A stretch of 64,000 bases of DNA, from the NCBI GenBank assembly GCA_022432975.1, contig CM039509.1, forward strand, positions 9,824,621 through 9,888,620, read 5' to 3'. Every line of letters begins with the position of its first letter. Position 1 is the stretch's first letter. Positions 22,328 to 33,263 of the stretch are shown piece after piece. The stretch comes from Begonia masoniana. Its lineage: Eukaryota; Streptophyta; Magnoliopsida; Cucurbitales; Begoniaceae. The notes beneath the pieces are model-generated. The model had not been told where the DNA came from and searched no databases. It saw only the letters and a program-made list of their open reading frames with translations. The position numbers and the translations under genes are program-made.

Positions 22328-23524
22328 CAGACAAATGTCATTCCTGTGAGAATGTGTTTTATGTAAAGTTATGTCATTTGTACAAGTTGTTTTGGGGTTT
22401 TAAAACGTTTGAAGTGTATGTCAAGTTCTGTAAAACTTTTGGGATCCTCAAAAACGATGTATGGAACCTGTATTGATGTCTTAAACCTCTGTATTTGACA
22501 GTTGAATTATGTTTCGAAGTATTCTGAAATTTGTTTGGAATATTTTCTGTTAGTCTGTGCATGGATAGTTTCTGGTTTTAGAGCTATCCATGTAGTGCAA
22601 TTTTTTTTAAGTCCTTGTTATGCCTTCTGTCGTGTTCGAGAACCATGTTTTGAATCGGTTTGAGAATCTGAGATTTTATGTTTTCTGTCCTTTTGCTCTC
22701 TGTTGGTATGTCTTTCTGTTAAAGAGTTGTCAAATTCTGCCTTGAAATTTGGTCATCCGGTACTGTTCACACATTTGGTCATCCGGTTACTGTTCACACA
22801 TTTGGTCATTCCGGTTACTGTTCACAATTTGGTCATCCGGTTACTGTTCACACATTTGGTCATCCGGTTACTGTTCACAGATTTGGTCATCCGGTTACTG
22901 TTCACAATTTGGTCATCCGGTTACTGTTCACAATTTGGTCATCCGGTTACTGTTCACAATTTGGTCATCCGGTACTGTTCACACATTTTATCATCCGGTT
23001 ACTGTTCACAATTTGGTCACCCGGTTACTGTTCACAATTTGGTCATCCGGTTACTGTTCACAATTTGGTCATCCGGTTACTGTTCACAATTTGGTCATCC
23101 GGTACTGTTCACACATTTTATCATCCGGTTACTGTTCACAATTTGGTCTCCCGGTTACTGTTCACAATTTGGTCATCCGGTTACTGTTCACAATTTGGTC
23201 ATCCGGTACTGTTCACACATTTTATCATCCGGTTTCTTTCAATATGTTTTCTGACTCTGTTCCAAGTTTTAAATTCTGTCATTTATTTAGAGGTCCGTCT
23301 TTTAATATCATTCTGTCTTTTTAACTATTTCTTTCTTCTCTGTTTGATTCTAAATCCTGAAATTGTTTTTCCTCCTTTGTAAATTTGTTAAGGGTATGTT
23401 TCAAAAGTCCAACCTGTTCTGTTAAAAAAAAAAAAAAATAGTCCACGTTTTCTGATAAAATGTCCCGGAGTGACGGCTTGATTCTCGGACTCTGATTGGG
23501 GGTTTCGGAATTTGGGCTGTCACA
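22328..23524 (+). repeat. Gy1 3' LTR, piece 3, with 26-bp array
   Basis: Final part of the Gy1 3' LTR, ending GGCTGTCACA. The 26-bp array occupies about 22747-23233, roughly 19 units, and differs from the 5' LTR array by units gained or lost at both ends (the tail has the TATCATCC variant instead of a plain unit). Confidence 0.94.
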
Positions 23525-23804
23525 TTTTCTTTTCAAGCTCCTCGAGATACTGCTTGCAGTTTCTCTTCCAATGACCATCTATCCCACAATGGAAACATTT
23601 TCCTTTGGGCTTTAGAAGGTCTGAGCCTCTCTTGTTTGACTTGTTCTTTTTCATGAGATTCTCAACTCTTTGAGTATTAGTCACAGGAGTAGGAGGACAT
23701 TCCTCCATCAGTACACATTTCAAGTTGTCATGCACGAAAATGAGATTCAAATTCCTTTTCCACTTAACAAAATTGTCGCCGTCTAACTTTTCACTCGCAA
23801 GCAA
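23525..23804 (-). pseudogene. Cop1 gag remnant with CCHC zinc knuckle
   Basis: Ninety-odd codons joining a copia gag N-terminal segment (LASEKLDGDNFVKWKRNLNL) directly to a Lys-rich linker and the nucleocapsid knuckle CFHCGIDGHWKRNC. The central gag region of 150 or more residues usual in copia gag is missing, so there is an internal deletion around 23680. The downstream end (LEELEKK) abuts the Gy1 insertion; the frame continues on the other side of Gy1 at 2513 with the protease region. Gag packages element RNA into particles; this copy could not. Confidence 0.9.
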
Positions 23805-25184
23805 ATTGAGACATGATGCTGTAATAAATAAATAAAATTATAATTAATTTTATGCTACAAAATTCAAAATGTTATGGCATGCTAGTATGATGCATGAACA
23901 TGCTAATCACAAAAATATGTAAATGCTACTATAGCCTCGATAACATAATAAATCACCTTATGGTAGAAATATTATCAATTAATAAATTTACTCAACATAT
24001 CTCATATTTTTGAAATTTATTAACTTACCGAAAATTTTGGTAAAAATATAACTAACACGTTTAGTTATATTTTCATGAGTGTGACCCACTGTTTTGGATT
24101 TATGAAACTTAACTTATAATCGCCGCCTTAGGGTCGGACAACTATAAAATACATTTCACATATCCTATCTTTAGGAGACCAACCTTGGTATTGACCTAAG
24201 TGAACACTCTCCTTAGGGAGGATGAAAATCAAAGTCATCTCGGAGCCCCACTTAGATCTCACGGTGTTGTGCCAACAGTAGAGACCATGAGATGTTACGC
24301 CTAACTTCCCGCTCCCACTCATTATTTTGAATTAGTGATTATCGAATATCAAATATTCCTTGGTATCGATAAATTAATCATATTAATTTATCAATACTTA
24401 ATTATTAATCTTATAATCATATTATAAAATTAATAATTTCAAATAATCAAATTATTTGAATTTTCTAAAAATAAAGTAAATTTTTAACAAATTAAAAAAT
24501 TACTTTATTTTTATATTCTCACATAATTCATTAAAATGAATCAATATTAGTTTTAATCAAATTAAAACTAATTTATTTAATAAACTCTTTATTAAATCAT
24601 TATGCAATTTAAATAATGTTTAAATGCATGACATGTGAGAAATTTAAAATAAACCTAAACATGCATAATCTATATGACATGTGAATGCATGGCAATATAA
24701 CAAATTATATCAACATAAAATTAAATGAAATAGTGACCGGGTTGACCTTTGGGTATTTCTAAAATTACAAGCCCAAAATTAAAAAATAAAAAATAAAACT
24801 AAGATTCCTAATCTTCGTCTTTTCGTAATCGCCTCATCCAAATGATCAGCTTCAAAAATTCACAAATCAAATTTGTGAATTTGCATCCGATTGGGCAACA
24901 TCATCAGTTTTTGTCAATAGATCAAATCTTTGACGAAAACTCCATCCATGGCCTTCAAGTCTCAGATCTCCATCGCAAGATTACAAATATGATAAAAATG
25001 CATAATTTAAAAAAAAATCCTACCCCAAACAACCGACTTAATTTCGATCACTATTTATGCCATGCAAAACATACATCCACAATATATATTCATAAATATA
25101 TAATGCATAAAATCTAATTCTAACACATATCACAATTTACATTAAATTGTATCATCAAAAATATTTTTAGACTAATAAAACCTG
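23805..25184 (-). other. Cop1 untranslated leader, AT-rich
   Basis: 1.4 kb between PBS and gag. AT-rich, with no frame of recognisable homology; a moderately GC block at about 24120-24320 stands out but shows no domain. It is internal to Cop1 by position. Confidence 0.7.
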
Positions 25185-25196
25185 TCTCTGATACCA
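25185..25196 (-). other. Cop1 primer binding site
   Basis: Minus strand TGGTATCAGAGA, two bases from the LTR end at 25199; one mismatch from the common TGGTATCAGAGC. Confidence 0.88.
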
Positions 25197-25198
25197 TT

Positions 25199-27304
25199 TG
25201 TTGGTTTTCGAGGTCCCTACGCATGGCGGAATTCACTATTATTCATAATAATAGTGACATGCGTTACCCTGTGACTTTAAAACTATTTTAAAATCATCAA
25301 AAAACCATAAATTGGATCGTTAGTCTAAAAGAAATTATTTTTGAGAAATATGTAATTTTTCAAAATGTAAACAATTTACATTGAGAAAAATTATTAGAAT
25401 TAGATTGTGATATATTAAAAGAAAATACCTTTTTGGAGCAACGCTTTTACTCAGGTACTCCCGTCTGATCTTAACAGCTTTAACTCAGGATCAGGTGTTT
25501 TTCCCGGAGACTTTGATACCGTCGAGTCTTCTCTGAAGATCTTTACACTTAAATCTCCTGACGTGTGGGCGTCTCTCTTACAAGAACAATACACTCTTAT
25601 ATTTCTGGAGAGACGTGTTCTCAACACATGAGACGTCTCTCTTCGATCTTAGAAAACATTTTTCTAAAATCAAATATGAAAAGGTCACACCTTTTCTCTA
25701 TAGGGATTTGCTCTCTCAGTTGTTCTACGTTTTTTTTTTTGGTTTGTTCTTCTGTCAAATCACATTTGACAATTTTTATAGATCTGTTTTAAAATTAATT
25801 TTTAGATTTATTTTAATAAAAACTAATTTTTAAAAAATAAATCTTATCTAATCAAATCTAATTTGATTAGATGTTGATTTATCCAATAAATCAATTTATC
25901 AATTAATCATATAATCTAAAAACAGTTTTTAGAATATATTTATGAAAACTACTTTTTAAGATAATCTCATCTCATGAGATTCTTCAGATCTACTTTTAAA
26001 TAGTAAACAAACTATAAATCAACTGTAGATCAAATCTAATTTGATCAGATTTTCCAGATCTACTTTTATTTAAATTTCAAAAAAATCTGATTTCATAGTT
26101 TGTTACATAACCACTTTAAATCTGAATATCAAATCTCATCTGATGAGATTCTTCAAATCTAATTCAAATCCCTTAAAAATATCTCATCTAATGAGATATT
26201 TTATTTTGAATTCAAAATATAAAAACTATTTATATATTTTGAATAACAATATATTTATCAGAGTGCCTATAAATGATTAATCATAATTAATCATTTATAT
26301 ATTTATTCTTGTAACGTGGAAATTAAATAGTGATATAAGATGACAGAGGGACCGATGGACCTATAGTTCTAAGCTCCAATAATATTTGTTAATTAATATA
26401 AACTCTTTATATTAAATAACACAATTATTAACTCTAGAGTAATTCCACTAAATACCTAGAGTTGCACTCTTAGAACTATAGAGTATATTTACTCAAAGTA
26501 ATGTCCATTGATATAGTCATTACATATGTATTAATCCTCCATTAAGATTCGTAATAGAGCTAGGTATAAAATCCGTTAACCTCTCATATTACATCTTTAT
26601 CCTTGACTACCATTAGTTCTTGATTGAATAATTAATTCATAACATTTATGAATTTGCGCGCTAATTATTCAATCCCTGAACTAACAAACAAGAGAATCTT
26701 GTATTATGGATTTCATTGTATCAATGTTAGCATTCCCAGCTACTCATTTAATTTATTCCAAAAATACAAGGTTTATGTAATGTAACTCATACAAAACTGT
26801 ACTGAGTAAATCAAAAAATAAATTATAATGAAATAGGAATCTACTAAATACAATGAATTAAGATCATACATATATGACCATCATTATGATAAAATTAATT
26901 TTTCTTCATTCAACGAATATTATAAGAACAATATAATTTTATCTGGTCCAGTCCTATATATTCATATTATATAAAATACAATCACTTTATGTCACTACAT
27001 ATATAGTCGGGATATGACTACACGTTCTCAACGAAGTGAACTGTATTTATGACTTTATTAATTTGAAGATCCTTTACTTCAAATATAAGTCATGGACTAT
27101 TGTGATTATTTCTTTTTAAATTTAATCTCACATATATCAGCATATATGTAAATTTAAAATTGCATAAATAATCAAGGATTTTTCTTTGAATTTATAAAGC
27201 ATATCGAATAATGCAAACATAAAAATTAATCATAAAATTTATTTATTAATTACAGCAATAAAAATGTTCATAACATTTGCTTGTTGGGCACATTATTCCC
27301 AACA
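25199..27304 (-). repeat. Cop1 5' LTR (2.1 kb)
   Basis: Bounded by the inverted ends TGTTGG and CCAACA, directly beside the PBS. 2106 bp is long for a copia LTR. Very AT-rich. It contains a cluster of imperfect palindromes (25855-26215) of two types, ATCTCATCTNATGAGAT and AATCTAATTTGATTAGAT. The mate LTR and target duplicate lie outside the window (right flank gcata, 27305-27309). Confidence 0.88.
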
Positions 27305-27856
27305 GCATAAACATAGAGAAGAATATGGAAATGAAGGTGAAGTGGGTGTTGTGAATTACTAGGTATAATTACCCAAGAATGCTCCAGAAGATCGCCGGTG
27401 GCTGAAAGGGATTCCTTGTCGGCCGTTTAGTCGCTAAACAGCGCAAACGGGAAGAAGCAACTTCTCGGGTGAGGCTTTCTCCAGCGAAGGGATAACGCCC
27501 TTTTGACTCTAGCTTTTCCTTCAAAAAAGACCGACGGTGAATGGAGGGTTGGATGATGACCCGTTGCTGGCCCGAAGCAACCGTGCTTTGGGTGAGAATT
27601 TCGTTATTGCCAGAGGCGAATTCACGACGAAAGGAAAAAGATTCTTTCCTTTCCTTCTCTTGCCAGCTCTAAGAAGAGCAAAGAGAGGAAGAGGAAGCTA
27701 AGAGCTTCACCAAACATCCATCGACTTTGGGAGCAATAATGGTGACGTCTTTGAAGACATTCAAATTGTATTGATTAAAAACCTCACAAATTAGGATACA
27801 TAAAGGTAGAGAAAATAAATGACTAAACTACCCTTCAAATATAATATATGTTAACA
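27305..27856 (-). repeat. Cop2 3' LTR, partial
   Basis: On the minus strand the LTR starts TGTTAACATAT at 27856, preceded by the purine tract GTGGGAGAA (27857-27865). 552 bp remain before the Cop1 junction. Confidence 0.75.
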
Positions 27857-27869
27857 TTCTCCCACAAAC

Positions 27870-28608
27870 TCACGATGCGACAGCTATAAGCATTGAGAGT
27901 TTGTCAGACAAAAAATGAAAGCGTGAAGCTGAGTCTGTCTTAGTAAACAAATCAGCAATCTGCAAAGAAGAAGAGACATAAGGCAAGATGATGGTACCAA
28001 GCTGAAGATGATAACAAGTGATGTGACAATCAATCTCAATATGTTTAGTTCGCTCATGAAACACTGAATTACGCGCAATCTGAATAGCACTCTAATTGTC
28101 ACAATATAACGGAGTCGGACGACAAAGATGAACACCCATGTCCGCAAGCAACCAACGTAACCAAACAATCTCACAAGTAGTTGAGGCCATGGCACCATAC
28201 TCAGCTTCTATAAAAGACCGAGAAATAACATCTTGTTTCTTACTCTTCCACGAAATAAGCGAATCACCAAGAAAAATGTAAAATCCAGTGGTGGACTTGC
28301 GATCGGTAGGATCACCAGCCCAATCAGCGTCGGAGTATGCACGTAACTCGAAAGATGACATAGAAGGGAACAAGAGATTTTGAAACTGAGTGCCTCGAAG
28401 ATACCTGAGATTACGAAGAACAGTAGCCCAATGAACAGTAGTAGGAGCAGTAACAAATTGACTAACCACATGAACAGCATTCGCAATATCTAGACGAGTC
28501 ACAGTAAGATAAACCAAGCTGCCAACAATAGTTTAATATAAACCAAGATTCGACAAAGGAAGACCATCAGACAGAGAATATCGGGCATTAGTCTCAAGAG
28601 GAGTATCT
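27870..28608 (-). pseudogene. Cop2 pol: RNase H and C-terminus
   Basis: Copia RNase H region: GSLVYLTVTRLDIANAV, the acidic motif YSDADWAGDPTDRKSTTGF, SWKSKKQDVISRS, then AEYGAMASTTCEIVWLRWLL and the C-terminal HERTKHIEIDCH..ADLFTK. In-frame stops interrupt it: TAG at about 28075-28080 where relatives have Gln, and TAA near 28531. Upstream RT is missing, replaced by the H LTR. RNase H would degrade the RNA strand of the hybrid during cDNA synthesis. Confidence 0.9.
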
Positions 28609-29119
28609 GTAACAACCAACACTTTGATTGGGTATTTATCCCGTGATTAATTATGGAATGGTTTATGGAGTAAGGTGGTTATAAAAGAAAAGTAGGTTTA
28701 GTTGCAGAATTGTAATTAAGTTAAATTTAATTGATATAAATAGAAAATGGATAGTCTAAAACCTCACAAAAACCTCCTTCTCCACGAGAGCTCCCACTTT
28801 CAACCGACTCCTCCTGCAAGAAATCTTCCCACGGCGATTCTTCCTCCACCAACATTGATTCTTCCTTCATTCCTTTGAAATCTAAGTTCTAGGTAAGGTT
28901 TGAATGGTTCATTTATTTAGTCTTCGATTTAAGAATGATTTTGGGTTGATGTTTGAGATTCTAGAATCGGCTAATGTTAGAACAATGGTGGCATTCGTGG
29001 GATTTTTCTTTGTATTAATAACTATTAATGATGCATTTATGATTGTTGGGAATAACAGGTTGAGAAATACTGGATGTTGGTTTAAGTTCTGGTGGATAAA
29101 GGATTTAAAATGTCATTGA
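28609..29119 (+). repeat. H: 5' part of an LTR related to Gy5
   Basis: Starts TGTAACAACCAACAC and follows the Gy5 LTR in order: leader pyrimidine tract, CTAG|GTAAGG donor-like site near 28890, TCTTCGATTT and GGTTGATGTTTG blocks. It breaks at 29119 where Gy5 starts; the rest presumably lies beyond 64000. Flank tatct precedes it. Confidence 0.75.
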
Positions 29120-29206
29120 TGTAACAACCACCACGTCGTCAGGTAATTATCCCGTGAATTATTTTGGAGTGGCTTGTTGAATGTGAAAATTTACGAGGTC
29201 TTAAGA
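29120..29206 (+). repeat. Gy5 5' LTR, piece 1
   Basis: 87 bp up to the Gy3 target taaga (29202-29206). Confidence 0.85.
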
Positions 29207-29678
29207 TGTGACAGCCCGGAATCAAACTCGATCGGGGTTCGGGATCGGAGCCATCACTCCGGGACAGATAACAGGAAACGGTGACTATTTTTTTTGAACA
29301 GATCGGTCAAGACAGTGGACTTTATACTTTTAAATATTTACAGAGAAATAGAATCAAATGACAGGAAACATGCACTGTCAACGTGAACCCTAAAAACGTA
29401 ACTCTACAGAGAGGAAGAAACTACAGTGAATAACAGAACATTTACGGGAAGAGAGAGAGTTCTCTGGGATTGGAAGCAAAACAGGTTTCAATAATGGATA
29501 ACAGAACAGAAATTAGCATAAGGCTGGCGGAGGAGGGAATGAAATTCTTAAAACATATAAAATACTGTTGGGCGGAAGAGATAAATTGGCGGTGGATGTC
29601 AAATAAGACAAAACAGGTGAACAGTGTTCAGCGGAAGATGTAAACAGAAACTGTGAATAAACTGGGCGGAGGAGGTGA

Positions 29679-29985
29679 TGACGTCAGCCGGAAGAATAGA
29701 TGACGTCAACCGGAAGATACAGGCATTACCCTGGCGGAAGACTTAGGTGACGTTAGCCGGATGATATAAATAACTGGGCGGATGACTTGGATGACGTCAG
29801 CCGGAAGACATAGTTCGGAACTGGGCGGAAGACTTATGCTGACGTCAACCGAAAGACATGAATACACTGGGCGGATGACTAGATGACGTCAGCCGGAAGA
29901 CATCGTTTTAAACTGGGCGGAAGATTTATATTGACGTCAACCGGAAGGCATGAATACACTGGGCGGATGACTAGATGACGTCGGC
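29679..29985. promoter_or_regulatory. TGACGTCA array in Gy3 3' LTR
   Basis: Six perfect TGACGTCA sites plus TGACGTTA and TGACGTCG variants, each followed by (A/G)(A/G)CCGGAAGA-like sequence, alternating with GGGCGGATGACT units. The 5' LTR (36829-37115) has six perfect sites and one variant. Confidence 0.6.
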
Positions 29986-30552
29986 CGGAAGACATAGTTT
30001 TACAGAAGGAAACGGGCAGCGGTGGACTTGATCGGATGACATAGTTTCTAAGGCAAAACTTAGCAACTTTTAACAGAAAGACGTACAGATAGAGAGCCTC
30101 AAAACAGAAGGCATAAAGGTTTTGCACTTTCAAATCCGATTCAAAATTTACAGATTTCCAAGAAGACAAACTACACGGATGACTTTAAAACAAGAAATCG
30201 TCCATGCACAAATTAACAGAAAGTATCCCAAACAATTCCAGAGTACTTTAGAGTATAACTGAACTGTCAAATACAGCGGTTTCAAAAAAACTTAGACATC
30301 AGACCTATACATTGTTTTAAAATCTGAAAATCAGTACAGAACATGACATATACTTGCAGAATTTCTTCAAAGAAAGAGTTTTACAACCAAACCAAGACTT
30401 CTAGAAAACTTTACAGATATAAACTTTTCAGAAAACTTAAACCTAAGATCAGTCATGTCTGGCTGCAGCAACCAACCCTCCATGAGCTCGAGCCATCAAC
30501 TACATCAGATCATCATTTTGAGGCGCAAAGTCCTCGGTTTCAGGTTCGGTAC

Positions 30553-31129
30553 CTACATCAGAGAGTTCACCTATGAGTCTAAAACTCAGTAAGGACATAA
30601 TTAGAATGCAGTGGTGCATATGCAATGCATGAACTTTCAAAAATTCAGTGACAGAACAGAACATTACATTTCAGTGGCAGAAGAATTAAGTGGGGCTTAT
30701 AGGGGAACTGGTTCAGTAAGTGCACTATCAGGCACGGCAGTTTTCAGATTCCCAGGGAGGGATAAAACCAGAGGGTCCTTGCCAGGGACAGTATTTTCAG
30801 ATTCCCAGGGAGGGTTAAAACCAGAGGGGCCAGTCCCCGTCCCACACTTAACCTGGTACATTTCAGTCAGATTTTATTCTTATTAATTTCAAACAGTGTA
30901 CAGAAATCGGTTTGCATGAATTTTCAGGAAAACAGTGTATGCATGAACGGTGCTTGAACTTTAACTAGCAGATAACAGAATAAAACAGTAGACAGCAAAA
31001 GATAAATCAAAGCCAGACATTTCAGAACATAACTCTAACTCTTCTACCCAAAATAACCCGACAGAACAGTAAACCTAGTATCTCCTTGATGTAGGGCCTT
31101 AAGGGCCGGATCTAAACTTATGAACTTAC
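30553..31129 (-). other. candidate intron inside Gy3 3' LTR
   Basis: Minus strand: donor CAG|GTAAGTTC at 31129, GGCCCTTAAGGCCCTACA block just after it, acceptor TGATGTAG|GTAC ending 30553; 577 nt. Kept at the same length in the 5' LTR (37681-38257). Confidence 0.5.
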
Positions 31130-31748
31130 CTGTTTTTCCTCGGTGCAGTCAGCTGGAAAATCTTAGAAATGCTCGAACCTGTTTGCTGCAATGCAGTGAA
31201 ATTAAACAAGCTGCAAATGCTAACAAATAACACGTAGAATATGCAGCAAGCTCATTTCAACTATCTCTAGGAAAACACACTAACGTATTTTCATCCAAAA
31301 CAGTGAGTTTTCACGGGATTAATAACCCTACACCCCAGTGAAAACTCGCATTAAACTTATCCAAAATCTATAACTTCCGTAGATGATTACCTTGGTTGGA
31401 GGAAACAGAAGAAAAGCGCGGAAACAAAGTGTTGGTGCTTTATCAAAATCGCCAGGAAAGAAGAAGCAGAGAAGAAGCTAGGAAACCGAGAAAAGAAAGA
31501 ATAAGGGTTTCACGTAGGAGGAAGAACATAACTTCTTCAACAAGCTGCCACATGTCAATCATCCATTTGATTTCTCCCACCAACCTTAATTTCTTCCTAA
31601 TTTGCCCTTCCATTGGTTTAAAACTTAGTGTTATGCTTAGTTAAACATTAATTTAGTTTTTAACAAAACATATATTGCATTTATATTAAATTAATCCCGA
31701 GAAATTGTTCGGGAAAAATAATTACATGCAAAAAGGCCGGGTGTTACA

Positions 31749-31761
31749 TTCCACCCACCTT
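31749..31761 (-). other. Gy3 polypurine tract
   Basis: Minus strand AAGGTGGGTGGAA beside the 3' LTR, identical to that of Gy1. Confidence 0.8.
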
Positions 31762-31788
31762 AACAGAAATTTTGTCCCCAAAATTTGC

Positions 31789-33263
31789 CTAAGCAAAGAG
31801 GTCCGGATATTGAGCTCTGACATCCTCTTGCCTTTCCCAGGTGGCTTCTTCCACATTATGATTGCGCCACAAAACCTTCACCAATGGCACCACACGATTA
31901 CGTAACACTTTGAGTGACATATCCAATATCTGTATGGGCCTTTCTTCATACGTCAGTGTTGGCATGATATCAAAGTCCACATGTTTCACGATCTGGGTTG
32001 GATCTCGTACACATTTTCTCAGCATTGAAACATGGAAGACATTGTGAACTCCATCCATTGACGCCGGCTACTGTAGTTTGTAAGCCATGTTCCCAATCCT
32101 CTTCAAAATGGGAAAAGGCCCAATAAACCTTGGGCTTAGCTTCCCTTTCTTGCCAAACCTCATCACGCCTTTGAAAGGTGACACCTTTAAAAATACATCA
32201 TCACCTTCGGCAAACTCCAAGTCCCTTCTTCTATGGTCCGCATAACTCTTTTGCCGATCCTGAGCAGTCTTTATTCGTTGTTTGATAGCAGCTATCACTT
32301 CAGACATCTGCTGTAATATCTCAGGACCAATAAGCTTGGTTTCTCCGACCTCATCCCAACATAATGGGGATCTACACTTCCTTCCGTAAAGTGCTTCATA
32401 TGGAGCCATGCCGATTGTAGCCTGGTAGCTATTGTTGTAAGCAAACTCCACAAGCGGTAGATATCTGCTCCAAGGAGCATGAAGTTCCAGCACGCACGCT
32501 CTTAACATATCTTCCAATGTCTGAATCGTTCTCTCAGATTGTCCATCCGTTTGTGGATGAAATGCCGTGCTGAAGTCCAATCTAGTGCCCAAGGAGCTTT
32601 GCAAACTTTTCCAAAACCTCGATGTGAATCTAGGATCCCGGTCTGAAACAATTGAAACCGGTATACCATGCAGTTTGACAATCTCACTAATATATAGTTC
32701 AGCATACTGATCCATGGAGTACGTCGTCTTCACAGGTAGAAAGTGGGCCGACTTCGTCAATCTGTCCACTATGACCCATATACTATTGTGGCCTTTAGCT
32801 GTTCTTGGAAGGCCAACAACAAAGTCCATTGTGATATTCTCCCACTTCCATTCGGGGATCGGAAGAGGCTGAAGCATTCCACTCGGCCGTTGATGTTCAG
32901 CTTTGACCTGTTGACATATCATACAAGACTCCACATACTTGGCCACTTCATTCTTCATGTTCGGCCACCAGAAGTGAAGTTTTAAGTCTTGATACATCTT
33001 CGTGCTACCGGGATGTATAGAGAAAGAAGATAAGTGGGCTTCCGACAAGATGTGCTTTCGTAGCTCCTCGTCTTTCGGAACATACCATCTGTTTTTGAAC
33101 TTTAGAATTCCATCTCCCGAATAACTGAAATCGGAAGAAGCCATTGGTACTTTGCTCACCATATCAGCCATCTCCTTTGAATTGATCTTCTGGGCTTCCT
33201 TAATTCGATCCAGGACGGAGGGCCGTAGTGTTAAGTCTGCTAGTATGGCCGATAGCCCAGAAA
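31789..33263 (-). pseudogene. Gy3 integrase and chromodomain-like tail
   Basis: Fragments of the 3' part of pol. Integrase zinc finger (EAHLSSFSIHPG..CMICQQ) and catalytic acids in TMDFVVG, IVSDRDPRF and GQSERTI are intact. An in-frame TAG at 32068-32070 splits the linker from the tail ([32 protein letters not shown] in order), which ends at a natural stop at 31789. Around 33172-33265 a short deletion after TEIR breaks the frame between RNase H and integrase. Same gene order and closest similarity to Gy1. Confidence 0.9.

Larger units (their letters stand above)
2514..23524 (+). mobile_element. Gy1: Ty3/gypsy chromovirus-like element, with two nested insertions
   Basis: Plus-strand element inserted in Cop1. 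It has a 5' LTR (2514-4777), PBS, leader, gag-pol frame, polypurine tract and a 3' LTR broken into three pieces (9394-10076, 19878-20307, 22328-23524) by Gy2 and solo LTR B. The LTR starts TGTAACACCCGGC and ends GGCTGTCACA. Insertion was into a poly-T tract of Cop1 (ttttt left, ttttc right), so the target duplication is not cleanly readable. In the first 683 bp the two LTRs differ at four positions I could see (for example 3040 region GTAAGT versus GTACGT), so insertion is fairly recent. Confidence 0.95.
27305..28608 (-). mobile_element. Cop2: truncated second copia element
   Basis: Minus-strand copia 3' end: part of a 3' LTR (27305-27856), polypurine tract and the RNase H end of pol. Its LTR is cut at 27304/27305 by Cop1 and its pol at 28608/28609 by the H LTR. 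No target duplications can be read. Confidence 0.85.
29207..31748 (-). repeat. Gy3 3' LTR
   Basis: 2542 bp; plus-orientation ends TGTGACAGCCCGG and CCGGGTGTTACA. Contains eight TGACGTCA-type units (29679-29985), an imperfect hairpin near 30174, intron-like signals (30553-31129) and a short internal duplication (CAGATTCCCAGGGAGGG twice, 30746-30815). Confidence 0.95.

Noticed and set aside
22703..23382. Equivalent long frames in the Gy1 3' LTR
   Set aside because: Same repeat artefact as in the 5' LTR.
24842..25117. Possible small gene in the Cop1 leader
   Set aside because: AT-rich, no domain, position fits untranslated leader.
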